In this document: positions 49,706 to 59,219 of the stretch, piece by piece
Position numbering within the stretch: position 1 is the stretch's first letter
Layout: each line of letters begins with the position of its first letter
Assembly: GCA_964521255.1 (NCBI GenBank)
Contig: CAZFRM010000003.1
Span: 186,001-250,000 of the forward strand
Direction: 5' to 3'
Length of the DNA: 64,000 nt
From: ZC4RG29 sp964521255
GTDB lineage: Bacteria > Bacteroidota > Bacteroidia > Cytophagales > Cyclobacteriaceae
Position numbers and translations under genes: made by a program
The notes under the pieces: model-generated
Seen by the model: only the letters and a program-made list of their open reading frames with translations
What the model was told of the DNA's origin: nothing
Database searches by the model: none

Positions 49706-52144
49706 ATGATCCTCAACTACCTTAAAGTCGCTCTCCGATCCATTTCCCGAAACAAGCTCACATCATTTATAAACATTGCCGGATTGGCACTAGCCATGAC
49801 TTGTTGCCTGTTGATTTATTTGTTTATAAAGGACGAGTTAAGTTACGACCGATATCATTCCAATGTAGACCGCATCTATCGCGTAACCCGTAATTTTCTC
49901 TCACAAGACGGAACGGTAAATCTCCATCTCGGACATTTAGCGCCACCCTTCGGGCCTCTTTTAAAAAATGATTTTACAGACATTAAAGAAGTTGCACGCA
50001 CACTTCAGTATAATGTTCTCTTTGCTATTGAAGAAAATGGTGAACGCAAAATCAGTTTCAACGAACCCAACACATTCCTTGCTGAGCCTTCCATTTTTAA
50101 TATTTTTTCCATCTCTATTTTAAAAGGCGATGCAAAGAAAAGTCTTGAGCGCCCTTTTACCGTTATGCTTTCTGATAAAATGACAGAAAAGTATTTCGGA
50201 AATGAAGAGGTGATCGGAAAACATTTCAGAGTTAACAACCAGTTTGATCTTGAGATCACCGGAGTATATAAATCCTTTCCTGAGCAATCACACTGGCATC
50301 CTGATTTTTTAGTCTCCTTTAGTACCCTGGAAGACGATAATGTTTACGGACGGCAAGGTCTTGAGACGAACTGGGGAAATAACTCATTTGGTACATACAT
50401 TTTAGTAAACGATCAATTTGATCCGACGAAAGTTCAGGCTGAGTTTCCTGCCTTTATCGACCGGCACATGGGCCAGAAAGCGGCTGCGAATAATTATCCG
50501 ATGCCCTCCACATGGACGGGCCTTTTCCTTCAACCCCTTACGGATATTCACCTTCGCTCACACCTCGACTCAGAGGTGGAAGCCAATGGCAACATTAATA
50601 ATGTTTATATGATGGGCGTGATTGGCTCATTCATTATTCTTATCGCTTGTTTCAATTTTATAAATCTCTCAACAGCACGTGCTACCAAACGCGCGAAAGA
50701 AGTTGGCCTTCGAAAAGTAGTGGGTGCGTTTAAAACCCAACTTATCGTTCAATATTTAAGTGAATCGATTCTTGTTGCATTATTCGCTCTTGTGATTGCA
50801 ATCGGACTAACATCATTCTCTATCGGTTGGCTTAATGATTTCACTGGAAAATCTCTTCAACTTAATCTTATAACCCATGCCTCTGTTATTACTATTATTA
50901 TTGCTGCTACTGTACTTGTTGGAGCAATAGCAGGAATTTATCCGGCTTTTGTTATCTCAGGTTTTAAACCTGCGCTTACATTGAAAAGTCAGTCAGGATC
51001 CACTAAAGGTAGAAGCGGTGTTCGGAAAGTTTTGGTGGTAGCTCAATTTGCAACATCCATTGTGTTGATTATCGCTACCGTTATAATCTTTCAACAACTC
51101 AACTACATGAACAACCGTGAATTGGGTTATACAAAAGATCGTGTAATAACCCTTAGCTATTACAATGACGGACTTGAAAATAGTTACGATGCATTCTATA
51201 ATGAGCTGGTGAAAAATTCTGCGATTAAAAATGTTTCACGATCCAGCCGGATTCCCACGGGCAGACTACTTGATTCCAACGGAGCGCAAGTTCAAAAAGG
51301 TGATACCCTTGCCTCGACTGATGTAGTGATTAAGAATGTTCGTGTAGATCATACGTTCTTCGATACATATGGAATAACCCTGTTGAGCGGAAGAAATTTC
51401 TCCAGAGAGATTAAGAGCGATGACTCACTCGCGTTTGTTCTCAATGAATCGGCAGTTAAAATGATTAGCTGGACTACCGATGATGCTATAGGAAAAGTTT
51501 TTCAATACGGCGATTCAAAAGGACAGGTAATCGGTGTTGTGAAAGATTTTCACTTTGAATCATTGCATGAACCAATTGTTCCTCTCGTGTTTCACATTTC
51601 TCCATTCTATAATAGATTTTCTATTGCCATTGCAGGCAATAACATGCAAACAGGCATCGCTCACGTTGAAAAAGTCTGGAAGGAATTTTTACCACAACGT
51701 CCTTTTGAATATTCATTTCTTACCGATCAATACAAAGATTTATACGAAGGTGAGCAGAAGCAAAGTCAGTTGTTTGTTGTGTTTTCAGGTTTAGCAATAT
51801 TCATTGCATCACTCGGATTATTTGGCCTTGCCACTTTCAATACATTGCAACGCATTAAAGAAATTGGAATACGAAAAGTATTAGGCGCTTCCATTCCAAA
51901 TATACTCAGGTTGCTTTCAACAGAGATTGTCATTATTATTCTTATCGCCAATATTATAGCCTGGCCAGTCGCATGGTATTTTATGAATCAATGGCTGGAT
52001 GGATTTGCTTATAGAGTAAATATGCATTTTGGTATATACCTCCTGGCGGCAATCATCGCTATAGGTATTGCCCTGGTTACGGTGAGCACGCAAACCATTA
52101 AAGCCGCTATGATGAATCCGGCGAATACATTGAGGAATGAGTAG
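49706..52144 (+). CDS. ABC transporter permease, FtsX/MacB type
   Basis: This 812-residue paralog of the permease at 33290 shares its layout: first helix (SFINIAGLALAMTCCLLIYLFI), periplasmic MacB-PCD domain, FtsX block (RATKRAKEVGLRKVVGAFKTQLIVQYL), a second periplasmic domain, and a final FtsX block (QRIKEIGIRKVLGASIPNILRLL) ending MMNPANTLRNE. No ATPase gene lies beside it, so it may use the ATPase at 36838 or another one. The ATG at 49706 is chosen over a TTG at 49697. It sits alone between a repeat-rich gap and a convergent PhyH gene. Confidence 0.9.
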   Translation: MILNYLKVALRSISRNKLTSFINIAGLALAMTCCLLIYLFIKDELSYDRYHSNVDRIYRVTRNFLSQDGTVNLHLGHLAPPFGPLLKNDFTDIKEVARTLQYNVLFAIEENGERKISFNEPNTFLAEPSIFNIFSISILKGDAKKSLERPFTVMLSDKMTEKYFGNEEVIGKHFRVNNQFDLEITGVYKSFPEQSHWHPDFLVSFSTLEDDNVYGRQGLETNWGNNSFGTYILVNDQFDPTKVQAEFPAFIDRHMGQKAAANNYPMPSTWTGLFLQPLTDIHLRSHLDSEVEANGNINNVYMMGVIGSFIILIACFNFINLSTARATKRAKEVGLRKVVGAFKTQLIVQYLSESILVALFALVIAIGLTSFSIGWLNDFTGKSLQLNLITHASVITIIIAATVLVGAIAGIYPAFVISGFKPALTLKSQSGSTKGRSGVRKVLVVAQFATSIVLIIATVIIFQQLNYMNNRELGYTKDRVITLSYYNDGLENSYDAFYNELVKNSAIKNVSRSSRIPTGRLLDSNGAQVQKGDTLASTDVVIKNVRVDHTFFDTYGITLLSGRNFSREIKSDDSLAFVLNESAVKMISWTTDDAIGKVFQYGDSKGQVIGVVKDFHFESLHEPIVPLVFHISPFYNRFSIAIAGNNMQTGIAHVEKVWKEFLPQRPFEYSFLTDQYKDLYEGEQKQSQLFVVFSGLAIFIASLGLFGLATFNTLQRIKEIGIRKVLGASIPNILRLLSTEIVIIILIANIIAWPVAWYFMNQWLDGFAYRVNMHFGIYLLAAIIAIGIALVTVSTQTIKAAMMNPANTLRNE

Positions 52145-52155
52145 ATTGCTTACGA

Positions 52156-53046
52156 TCAATTTAGACCGGATGGATCAAACAACAAAGGGAAAAACTTTCC
52201 TTCCATCTTTGCACCTTTTTTAACCGCGGGTACTCCTTTTAAAAGTTCATCATCTGAATTTGATCTTGTTCCATCGGCAAATACATTAATAACAAATGCT
52301 CTTCGGGAACGCGCTGATTTATTTTCATACGATCCATGAACCATTAAAGGATGATGAAATGATGCATGCCCTTTCTTCATCTCAATAGGTATACGTTTAG
52401 AAAATTCCTGCTTTTGTTTGTCGGTTAAAAAATCAGCGAGACCATCCATGTTGCCCGCAAGTTCAGGTTTATCAAGTAATCCCCACTTATGACTTTTCGG
52501 AATGTAATACAGACAACCATTTTCAATTGTAGAATCATCTAAGCCTGTCCAGCAAGTGAGATGTTGCATCGGCAATGTTCTTGTCCAGTAACTATAATCC
52601 TGGTGCCACGCAACAACACCACCATGATGCGCAGGTTTGCAGAAAAGCTGATCGTGCCAGAACCTTACTGCTTTATTACCCAGCAACTGATACGCAGGTA
52701 CTACAAACGCAGGATTCCAAAGTACATCATGAAGACCCGGTGTTATTCGCCAATGCCCTAATGAATGAAACAATATTGAATTTGGATCACTCGACTCATT
52801 GGTATGAAACTCATAAAACAAATGATGTTGCGGATGATTGGGGTTTGCAACTTCAGCTAACTCTCGATTTAACTGATCGATCTGCTCATCATTTAACACT
52901 TTTATGTTAGCCAGATAACCGTTCTCATTAAAGAAAGCAACCTGATCATCTGTGAGCATATACTGTTTCCAATCTTTGCCCGAAATTTTTGGAAACATGT
53001 TACTCACTATGTGATGGTATTCAGATAAATCATTTTTAAGTATCAT
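52156..53046 (-). CDS. Phytanoyl-CoA dioxygenase (PhyH) family protein
   Basis: This 296-residue Fe(II)/2-oxoglutarate oxygenase has the metal ligands H-x-D in VAWHQDYSYW (about residues 147-149) and a distal His in HPLMVHGSYENKS. An Arg follows for 2-oxoglutarate (SRRAFVINVFADGTRS). The N-terminal FFNENGYLANIKVLNDEQIDQLNREL is typical. Bacterial members hydroxylate diverse small molecules. It follows GH172 and DUF6786 genes on the same strand after 190 bp, so a role in sugar-derivative breakdown is possible but unproven. Confidence 0.88.
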   Translation of the reverse strand: MILKNDLSEYHHIVSNMFPKISGKDWKQYMLTDDQVAFFNENGYLANIKVLNDEQIDQLNRELAEVANPNHPQHHLFYEFHTNESSDPNSILFHSLGHWRITPGLHDVLWNPAFVVPAYQLLGNKAVRFWHDQLFCKPAHHGGVVAWHQDYSYWTRTLPMQHLTCWTGLDDSTIENGCLYYIPKSHKWGLLDKPELAGNMDGLADFLTDKQKQEFSKRIPIEMKKGHASFHHPLMVHGSYENKSARSRRAFVINVFADGTRSNSDDELLKGVPAVKKGAKMEGKFFPLLFDPSGLN

Positions 53047-53236
53047 AATGCAAGGATTTAGTAGCTACCCGATTTGATAATAAAAGTATAGATTTAAATA
53101 CCAAAGTGTCAATCAAAATAACAAACAATCGAATCTGCAATTAAATCAAAGAAGGAGTTAGAGTTTTAGATAAATCTTTGCCTTGATTTTAACGAAAAAG
53201 CAAAAGCGTCGAAGAAGCCTAAAAGAAATGACAATG

Positions 53237-54478
53237 CTAAGGCAAAAGCTCCTGAATATTATTTATTGAAACACTAAACAATTCCTGAACAATCTTATCA
53301 AGCGAAGCCTCATTCCCGGTAAAATGAAAAACAGTGTGCTGATGCGAAAGTGATTCACCTTTTCTTAAAAATGCTGCCGGCGATACACTTTCAATTTCAT
53401 AGAAGGGTCCCATAATACTACCATCCGCAAGCGGTCCGTCATTGTAAGCGTTCACAGCATCTCCGCTAAAAGGAGGTTTCTTTGTATTCCATTCCTGGTT
53501 GAGATATTTACCTGTTTCATCAACATCAAAGAGAGTGACAGTTAAAACTTTATTTTGTGCATCATAACTTCCGGCAACCGGCTTTGCCCGTTCAGGGCCG
53601 ATGCCAAGTTTGCCTCTCATATTGCCATCAGCTTTAAATAATAAAATACCATCTTTATACTGAACACGATCCGAAGGTATTTCACCAAAATAATCTGTAG
53701 TAGCTACTTTGAGAGCAGCATTAACACCTTCCGTTTTATAAGGAATTATTACAACAGTTTGTGATGACGGTTTAAACATATCCAACATCCAAATACAAGG
53801 CATGCCTGTCTTATCATTCCAATCAATATTTCCTGTATTGGTAATCGTGTTTTCAGTTTTGTATCCTACCGAATGAACAGAACTATCCAACGTAACATTC
53901 AGCAGACTTGAAATTGAGGATACATCAAGAATGGAAACTTTTCTGTCAACACGCAATGATAATGGTGTTCCTGCATAATTATTCAGCAACATATCTTTTT
54001 GCATTGCAACAGATTGATCATCGCTGGTAATTACAGACCACGATTCGGTATCAATCGGTGCTGGGGTTTTCCAATTTTCAAAAACCATTTCATCTCCTTT
54101 ATTAAAATATAGAGAGAACACACCACCTTCCGGTCCGAGCCACAATCTATTCTCGCCACCATAAGCATTCATGTGAGGATCGATGGGCGCGGAAAAGGTT
54201 TTATAATTTATCCAGCCAAAACTTTGTCCGCTATCACCATTAGCAGTTGATGTAAAAACTTTAGCCTGATATTTCGGCGAAACAATTATTTGTGAATTCT
54301 CATCTTTACCTAATACTACGAGCGCACTATCATAACCACTAAGAAAATTTAAATCATAACCAAACGTGCCGGGTTGAAAGGATTCGACTTGTGCAGGCTC
54401 ATCAGCTTTTTGATTGGATTGATTACATGCTGAAAGAAAAAAAATCATCACAATAATTAAATATGGAATCCTCATCAT
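53237..54478 (-). CDS. DUF6786-like lipoprotein
   Basis: This 413-residue lipoprotein has a lipobox LSAC (Cys near 18) and a mainly beta body with motifs such as GGENRLWLGPEGGVFSLYF and WNDKTGMPCIWMLDMF. It resembles galactose-mutarotase-type beta-sandwich proteins; I recall this family as DUF6786. It is encoded between a GH172 gene (about 60 bp upstream) and a PhyH gene on the same strand. A role in binding or epimerising a sugar released by the GH172 enzyme is inference from context only. Confidence 0.65.
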   Translation of the reverse strand: MMRIPYLIIVMIFFLSACNQSNQKADEPAQVESFQPGTFGYDLNFLSGYDSALVVLGKDENSQIIVSPKYQAKVFTSTANGDSGQSFGWINYKTFSAPIDPHMNAYGGENRLWLGPEGGVFSLYFNKGDEMVFENWKTPAPIDTESWSVITSDDQSVAMQKDMLLNNYAGTPLSLRVDRKVSILDVSSISSLLNVTLDSSVHSVGYKTENTITNTGNIDWNDKTGMPCIWMLDMFKPSSQTVVIIPYKTEGVNAALKVATTDYFGEIPSDRVQYKDGILLFKADGNMRGKLGIGPERAKPVAGSYDAQNKVLTVTLFDVDETGKYLNQEWNTKKPPFSGDAVNAYNDGPLADGSIMGPFYEIESVSPAAFLRKGESLSHQHTVFHFTGNEASLDKIVQELFSVSINNIQELLP

Positions 54479-54541
54479 TCTAAATATTTTTTTTTTGTGT
54501 GTGACAATCAGCGCCGCCCTTCCCCTAAGAGGATCGAGGGG

Positions 54542-55705
54542 TCAATTCACTTCCAGCTTTTCCCTTGAAGGCAATTGTGGAAATGTTGCATGCGGTTCAC
54601 GTTGATACCAGAAAGCCACTGTAATAATATCCGATTGCTGCGCCAAATATCTTCCGCTATGTCGCCAGCCTAAATCCTGAATGGTAATTTTTAAATCACT
54701 CTCAAATCGAACCGGATCAAGAATGTGCCAGCGATACATGCCAAATCGTTGCTGTGATTTATACAATCCATTCGGCCGAATTACCTGGTGTAAGCCTGCA
54801 TAGGCAGTTGAAAATTCCTGGTACTGATGCGTTACCTGATTTTCAAAATTGTAAGAACCACAGAAATAATCTTCCGTTCCTGTTCCTACAATGGTTGCAA
54901 AATCTTTATCACCATCCATAAAAAATTTAATCTCTCCTTCTCCCCACCATCCATTATTATTTACACCTACAGCCATGTAAGTTCCAACATAATGTCCCTT
55001 GCCTTTCACACCATCAAGTATGGTATGCGATGAACCTGATGTTGAACGCGATCTTCTGTATTGCGCGTGAAGATAGGCTTCATCTTGTCCAATGTCTGTT
55101 AGCGTATAATCAACCTGATAATACAAACGCATCGATTCTGTAGGATTAACATTCTCTACTGTTATTTTACATTTCTTTCTGAATGGCATTTTCCAGTAAC
55201 AATTAAACGCGCTTCCTGGATTAACGGTAACAGCAAGTGAGTTCAAAGGAGCAAACTCATTCCATCCCATTCCAAAGAATGCACCTATGGGCGCTTCAAT
55301 AGAAGGCGTCTTTTCATCATCCCAATAAAAACGAATAATAGAAAATTGCCAGTTGCCTGTTGGTGTCATCCAGATATGTTGAACAGCGCCCGGTCCTTCC
55401 ATTTCTGCAATGGTGAAAGTCTCGCCTGAATTAATGATGATAAATGGATTAACTTTCCACCCTAATCCCAGGTCGGCAGCCTGATCTGCTGCATTCGCAA
55501 CGTTACGCTGACCTTTGCTTTTTACAGGATCAGCCATTCCTCCTTTACTTTTTTCTCCCGTAAAATTTTCAGGACTAATAGATCGTGTTTTAGCATCCGA
55601 CAAACGGGAAAGATTTCCCATGTTCATTTCGAGTCCATCGAATTTTGTCTGGGCAAAAGTGAATGACGTAATGAGTGGGAAAATGATCAGGAAGAAATTT
55701 TTCAT
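54542..55705 (-). CDS. DUF2961/GH172 family glycoside hydrolase-like protein
   Basis: This 387-residue exported protein has a signal peptide ending TFAQ. The beta-jelly-roll features of DUF2961 are present: GPGAVQHIWMT, IRFYWDDEKTPSIEAPIGAFFG, and the motif GTGTEDYFCGSYNF that holds catalytic carboxylates. GH172 enzymes act on fructo- or arabinofuranosides in characterised cases. I chose the ATG at 55705, directly before the signal peptide. It is first in a run with the DUF6786 and PhyH genes. Confidence 0.88.
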   Translation of the reverse strand: MKNFFLIIFPLITSFTFAQTKFDGLEMNMGNLSRLSDAKTRSISPENFTGEKSKGGMADPVKSKGQRNVANAADQAADLGLGWKVNPFIIINSGETFTIAEMEGPGAVQHIWMTPTGNWQFSIIRFYWDDEKTPSIEAPIGAFFGMGWNEFAPLNSLAVTVNPGSAFNCYWKMPFRKKCKITVENVNPTESMRLYYQVDYTLTDIGQDEAYLHAQYRRSRSTSGSSHTILDGVKGKGHYVGTYMAVGVNNNGWWGEGEIKFFMDGDKDFATIVGTGTEDYFCGSYNFENQVTHQYQEFSTAYAGLHQVIRPNGLYKSQQRFGMYRWHILDPVRFESDLKITIQDLGWRHSGRYLAQQSDIITVAFWYQREPHATFPQLPSREKLEVN

Positions 55706-55867
55706 AATGCGGGTAGGTTTGGTTGTGACTTCCAATTTAAAGAATGTGATTTAATTTCTCATGCTTTCGTGACTTTGATTTGAGTTTAGCGTGACTGCTG
55801 GAGATTGTCGAGGCTTGAAGTGGAAGATTGTAATTATTCCGTAAGTGTTTGCAATCACTTGCATCTT

Positions 55868-56308
55868 TTATTTTTCACCACGAATCTCCTTGATTGCCTC
55901 AGTGGTTAGAACCCAATCGACTCCTTGTTGTTTAAGTCCTTTTGCTAATTTTTTGTCCCCAGTCCAAAGAGGCGAACTCAACTCCAAACAAAGCGCAACA
56001 AAAGGCGCATCAAATTCATCTACGTTTTTGGTCAATGTAATGGCTTTATCCCAAGTTGCCTGTTGTAACGATTCCAGGTTAATTAAGTCTACTTTCTTCA
56101 ATATCATCTGCTTTAAAAAATTGATCTCACTTTCAGAATACCCGGATAGTTTCAATAGCTTCTGGTGATGTTCATTAAGTTAATCCAAAATAACCGAGGG
56201 GGAATAAAAATCAAATATATCGGAGGAGTTGAGCAGAAGGTCGCTGATTATTCCATTTCGACTCAGGATTGCGCTAAATACAATATTTGTATCAACAATT
56301 ATATTCAC
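55868..56308 (-). pseudogene. PIN-domain toxin (VapC-like) with a nonsense codon
   Basis: The frame starts with GTG at 56308, overlapping the antitoxin stop (GTGA), and encodes NIIVDTNIVFSAIL, the PIN start with its first catalytic Asp. Codon 43 is TAA (56180-56182), where Glu or Lys would be expected (VILD-stop-LNEHH). Beyond it the same frame stays open to the natural end, with DEFDAPFVALCLE and WTGDKKLAKGL, the other acidic residues. The full length would be 146 residues, normal for this toxin group. One substitution (for example GAA to TAA) explains the lesion, unless it is a sequencing error. Confidence 0.82.
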
Positions 56309-56508
56309 TTAATGAACCGGCTTTTATTTTTTTCCCACCATGAGGATTTGGATTCTTTTGCAAGTTCATCGATTTGTTCTGGAGTTGCTTTGCTTTTGGA
56401 AGCGATTTCCCGGAATTTCACGTAGTCCAAAATCCGCTGTAATCCTATCAGGTCGGTACCTGAATTTACCCTGATAATAATTTCGTTATTTGTTCTTTCT
56501 ATTTGCAT
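56305..56508 (-). CDS. Antitoxin of a PIN-domain toxin-antitoxin pair
   Basis: This 67-residue protein reads MQIERTNNEIIIRVNSG, then a helical stretch (LQRILDYVKFREIASKSKATPEQIDELAKESKS) and a basic/aromatic end (WWEKNKSRF). I recall this type from small antitoxins next to PIN-domain toxins in Bacteroidota. Its stop overlaps the GTG of the toxin gene by 4 bp. I chose the ATG at 56508. A TATCTTTG box lies only 3 bp upstream on this strand, so either the transcript is leaderless or the real start is the ATG at 56565. Confidence 0.75.
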   Translation of the reverse strand: MQIERTNNEIIIRVNSGTDLIGLQRILDYVKFREIASKSKATPEQIDELAKESKSSWWEKNKSRFIK

Positions 56509-56770
56509 ATCCAAAGATAACCAATTACTTGAATTGGACAGCGGATTATGTATCTCCGCTATCAAGACTTTTCCTTCACGTAGGAATGAATTCTAAAAAT
56601 AGAAATAGATTAGTGCAACATTTCCAACTCGTAAATGCCTTCAGTTAAAATTTGAGGCTCAATCCTGAATTTTAACTACAAGACCATTATGTATTGAAGG
56701 ACGAGATTTTATTTTTCTAATCATCTTCTGTTGGATTTGTACTCTCTCCATTGAATATATTCAAACTCGT

Positions 56771-57118
56771 ATGCTTCGCGAAATAGACAATTATTTTCTC
56801 CAAAAGGATGAACCTGTAAAAAGTTATCTTCAGGCCTTGCGCGAATTTATTCTGCAGTACGACAAAAACATTTCGGAGGCGTGGAGATATAAAATGCCAT
56901 TCTATTGCTACAATGGAAAAAGATTTTGCTACCTCTGGGTTCACAAAAAATTTAAGCAGCCATACATTGGAATTGTAGACGGCAAGAAGATCAACCATCC
57001 GCGACTTATTATAGAAAAACGGGCAAGAATGAAAATCATGCTGCTCGATCCTGATAAGGACATACCCATTAAGACGATCGGGAAGATTTTAAAAGATGTG
57101 ATAAAGCTTTATAAATAA
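56771..57118 (+). CDS. DUF1801 domain protein
   Basis: This 115-residue protein matches the DUF1801 (YdhG-like) fold: a helical N-terminus (YLQALREFILQYDKNISEAWRYKMPFYCYNGKRFCYLWV) followed by IGIVDGKKI and a C-terminal helix IKTIGKILKDVIKLYK. The function of the family is unknown. It is a cytoplasmic single gene, followed 40 bp later by a decayed gene. Confidence 0.85.
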   Translation: MLREIDNYFLQKDEPVKSYLQALREFILQYDKNISEAWRYKMPFYCYNGKRFCYLWVHKKFKQPYIGIVDGKKINHPRLIIEKRARMKIMLLDPDKDIPIKTIGKILKDVIKLYK

Positions 57119-57158
57119 AAACCTCCTAACTTGGTTAGCCCACTTTATCTCAAGCCAT

Positions 57159-57612
57159 ATGAAAAATTTCCTGGCGACTTTAACATTTGTTATTTTATTT
57201 CTCCACGTTACACTCGCTCAGCATGTGCCCATCGCTTCATCTGAAGCATTGCCTTTGATAGAAAATGTTGAAGCTCAACCTTTACTCGCTCAATCGGTTC
57301 GTCTTGAAGAAGCGCTTACGTTTTTAGGCAGCTCTTTATCAAAAGAAGATGCCGATCGACTTCCCCATTAAAAAATCAAGTTGGGTTGCCTTGAGAATCC
57401 CAGCAAGCGCTCATACCAATCCCGTTTTTGTAATGGTGAACGACAAACCCATTCACATCAAACAAAGTGCAGAGTGGTGCAGAAAGGCTGTTGACCAATG
57501 CTGGAAAATGAAACAACCCAACATTCGGGAGAGCGAACGTGCCACCGCTGAAGAGGGATACAACAGGGCACGCAAGGTTTATGATATGATTATTAAGCAT
57601 TCTTCTGACTAA
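57159..57612 (+). pseudogene. Metallohydrolase gene with a large internal deletion and frameshift
   Basis: The 5' part (57159-57371) encodes a signal peptide and the start of a secreted protein (HVPIASSEALPLIENVEAQPLLAQ, FLGSSLSKEDADRL). The 3' part, in another frame (57349-57612), encodes a C-terminal block (SSWVALRIPASAHTNPVFVMVNDKPI, SAEWCRKAVDQCW). These blocks recall the two ends of CehA/McbA-type metallohydrolases of Cytophagales, normally several hundred residues long. The catalytic middle is missing and the ends are joined out of frame near 57350-57365. The family name is from memory. Confidence 0.7.
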
Positions 57613-57729
57613 ACTTATTCGTTCAGAAACAATCGCTAATGGAGCAACAAAATGTGATTTCAGATTTGTTAAAAGTGAGTAAGCCTAAATCCAGCAACCC
57701 AAATCCTGTTCATTCTTCAATCAGGTAAA

Positions 57730-57747
57730 CCTGCCCGTCCGGCAGGC
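57730..57747. repeat. CCTGCC/GGCAGG palindrome, copy 4
   Basis: CCTGCC (57730-57735) and GGCAGG (57741-57746) form a hairpin about 27 bp from the stop codon of the minus-strand kinase gene (57774). Like the other copies it sits near a gene end. The rest of 57613-57773 shows nothing else. Confidence 0.6.
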
Positions 57748-57773
57748 GGGTCATGGTTCAGACAGTAGTGCCT

Positions 57774-59219
57774 TCAATTCATTCGATGTGATTCATCATT
57801 CAAACGAATTGTGACACTGAAACCTTTTTCCGGCTTGCTGAGCACATCAACGGAGCCACGCAACTTCTCAACCTGCAGCTTGACCAGGTACAAGCCTATG
57901 CCTTTCCCACTGGATGTCGGGTGAAACCTTTTAAATGGCAGGAACAAATCTTCCTTATGACGTTCCAGGTCAAGTCCCAGGCCGTTATCTTCCACACGGA
58001 TAATAACTGCACCATTTTCGCGAGCTGTTATAACACTTATTACTGGTCTTCTTTGGGGTGAGCGGAATTGAATACCGTTTGCGATCAACTGACTAAGAAT
58101 ATCTTGAACGTATGTTTTAATTGTAAATAAATTATCAACGTCAAGTCTGTAGCTTAAGCTTACATGGTTTTGTTTTATGGCTGGTTCTAAAAATTCTTCT
58201 ATCCGATTTAGTTCCGATCTCAGGTCAACTTTTTCCTTAATATTAAAAGTATCATCTCTCGACTCCAATATTCGATTGAGTCCTTGAATAATAGTATCTA
58301 GCGATTTGATTGATTTAGATAAGTATTGCAAAACTGCTTTCGATTCTTCTTTTGTCGGCTTTCGCTCGAGTATTCCCATCAATCCCAGTATGGTAGCCAC
58401 AGGACCGCGAACGTTGTGTGAAATAGCAAATGAAAATTGGAGCAAATCATTATTTTTTCGAATTAATTCCTGGTTAACCGTAGTAAGGGTATGATCTTTC
58501 TTGCTTAACACTTCTACTAACAATGAATTTTTCTCTGCCAGCTCCATTCGCTGCTTTTCAATTTGCAGATTTTTCTCTGATAAAGAATGAATCGACTGTT
58601 CATACTTATCCTCATAATCCTCCATCGTTTTCTTAAGGTAGATCATTATAGTTGTCATCCCGGAAAACATAATCAGATAAAAGAAATTATTGTAGTAATA
58701 ATTCTGACGGTCGTTCCCCATTTGGTAGTAACCTACACCAAACAAATTATGTATCGGATCATATAACATGACCATAAGTAAACCAATCAAGAGTGTGACG
58801 ATCAGGGAAATTCTTTCGCGATTATGAAATAACGCAATGGGAAGCATAACGGAGAAAATCAACATCCCAGACCGGTTCACAAAATAGGTACTTTCATAAT
58901 CGAACACGCCGAACTTTCTTAATATCGCAATTAAAAAAAGTCCAAGAATGACATTGAGGACAACGACATATCGGCTTAGATTAAAATAGCCCGCTTTGTT
59001 TAACAAGGGTACGCAGTAACATATAATAATGTTAAACAACAATATCCAAGAGGGACTTTCGAAAGAAAATCGAATGGTGTGAGTAACCAGCAGGATAACG
59101 AATAATGCGCAAATGACCAGGGCAATAACATTAGTGAGGAAAATATTTCGGTTCCTGGATTTATCGTAACGAAAAGAAATCCCTGCTTTACAGAGCCTCG
59201 CAATAAATGACGTTAGCAT
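57774..59219 (-). CDS. Membrane sensor histidine kinase
   Basis: This protein of about 481 residues has six or seven N-terminal membrane segments (up to about residue 200), a coiled linker (about 205-260) and a HisKA-like domain with the phospho-His in FAISHNVRGPVATILGL. The HATPase domain shows VEDNGLGLDLERH, the G2-like SSGKGIGLYLVKLQVEKL and a C-terminal sheet. No regulator gene is adjacent. I chose the ATG at 59219 (MLTSFIARLCKAG), which follows a TACATTTTTG box on this strand; the ATG at 59270 would add 17 residues. Signal and partner are unknown. Confidence 0.88.
   Translation of the reverse strand: MLTSFIARLCKAGISFRYDKSRNRNIFLTNVIALVICALFVILLVTHTIRFSFESPSWILLFNIIICYCVPLLNKAGYFNLSRYVVVLNVILGLFLIAILRKFGVFDYESTYFVNRSGMLIFSVMLPIALFHNRERISLIVTLLIGLLMVMLYDPIHNLFGVGYYQMGNDRQNYYYNNFFYLIMFSGMTTIMIYLKKTMEDYEDKYEQSIHSLSEKNLQIEKQRMELAEKNSLLVEVLSKKDHTLTTVNQELIRKNNDLLQFSFAISHNVRGPVATILGLMGILERKPTKEESKAVLQYLSKSIKSLDTIIQGLNRILESRDDTFNIKEKVDLRSELNRIEEFLEPAIKQNHVSLSYRLDVDNLFTIKTYVQDILSQLIANGIQFRSPQRRPVISVITARENGAVIIRVEDNGLGLDLERHKEDLFLPFKRFHPTSSGKGIGLYLVKLQVEKLRGSVDVLSKPEKGFSVTIRLNDESHRMN

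Noticed and set aside
54502..54541. Another GGCCTCACC-type repeat copy (CCCCTAAGAGGATCGAGGGG)
   Set aside because: Only a short C/G-rich stretch matches; the diagnostic end and hairpin are missing.
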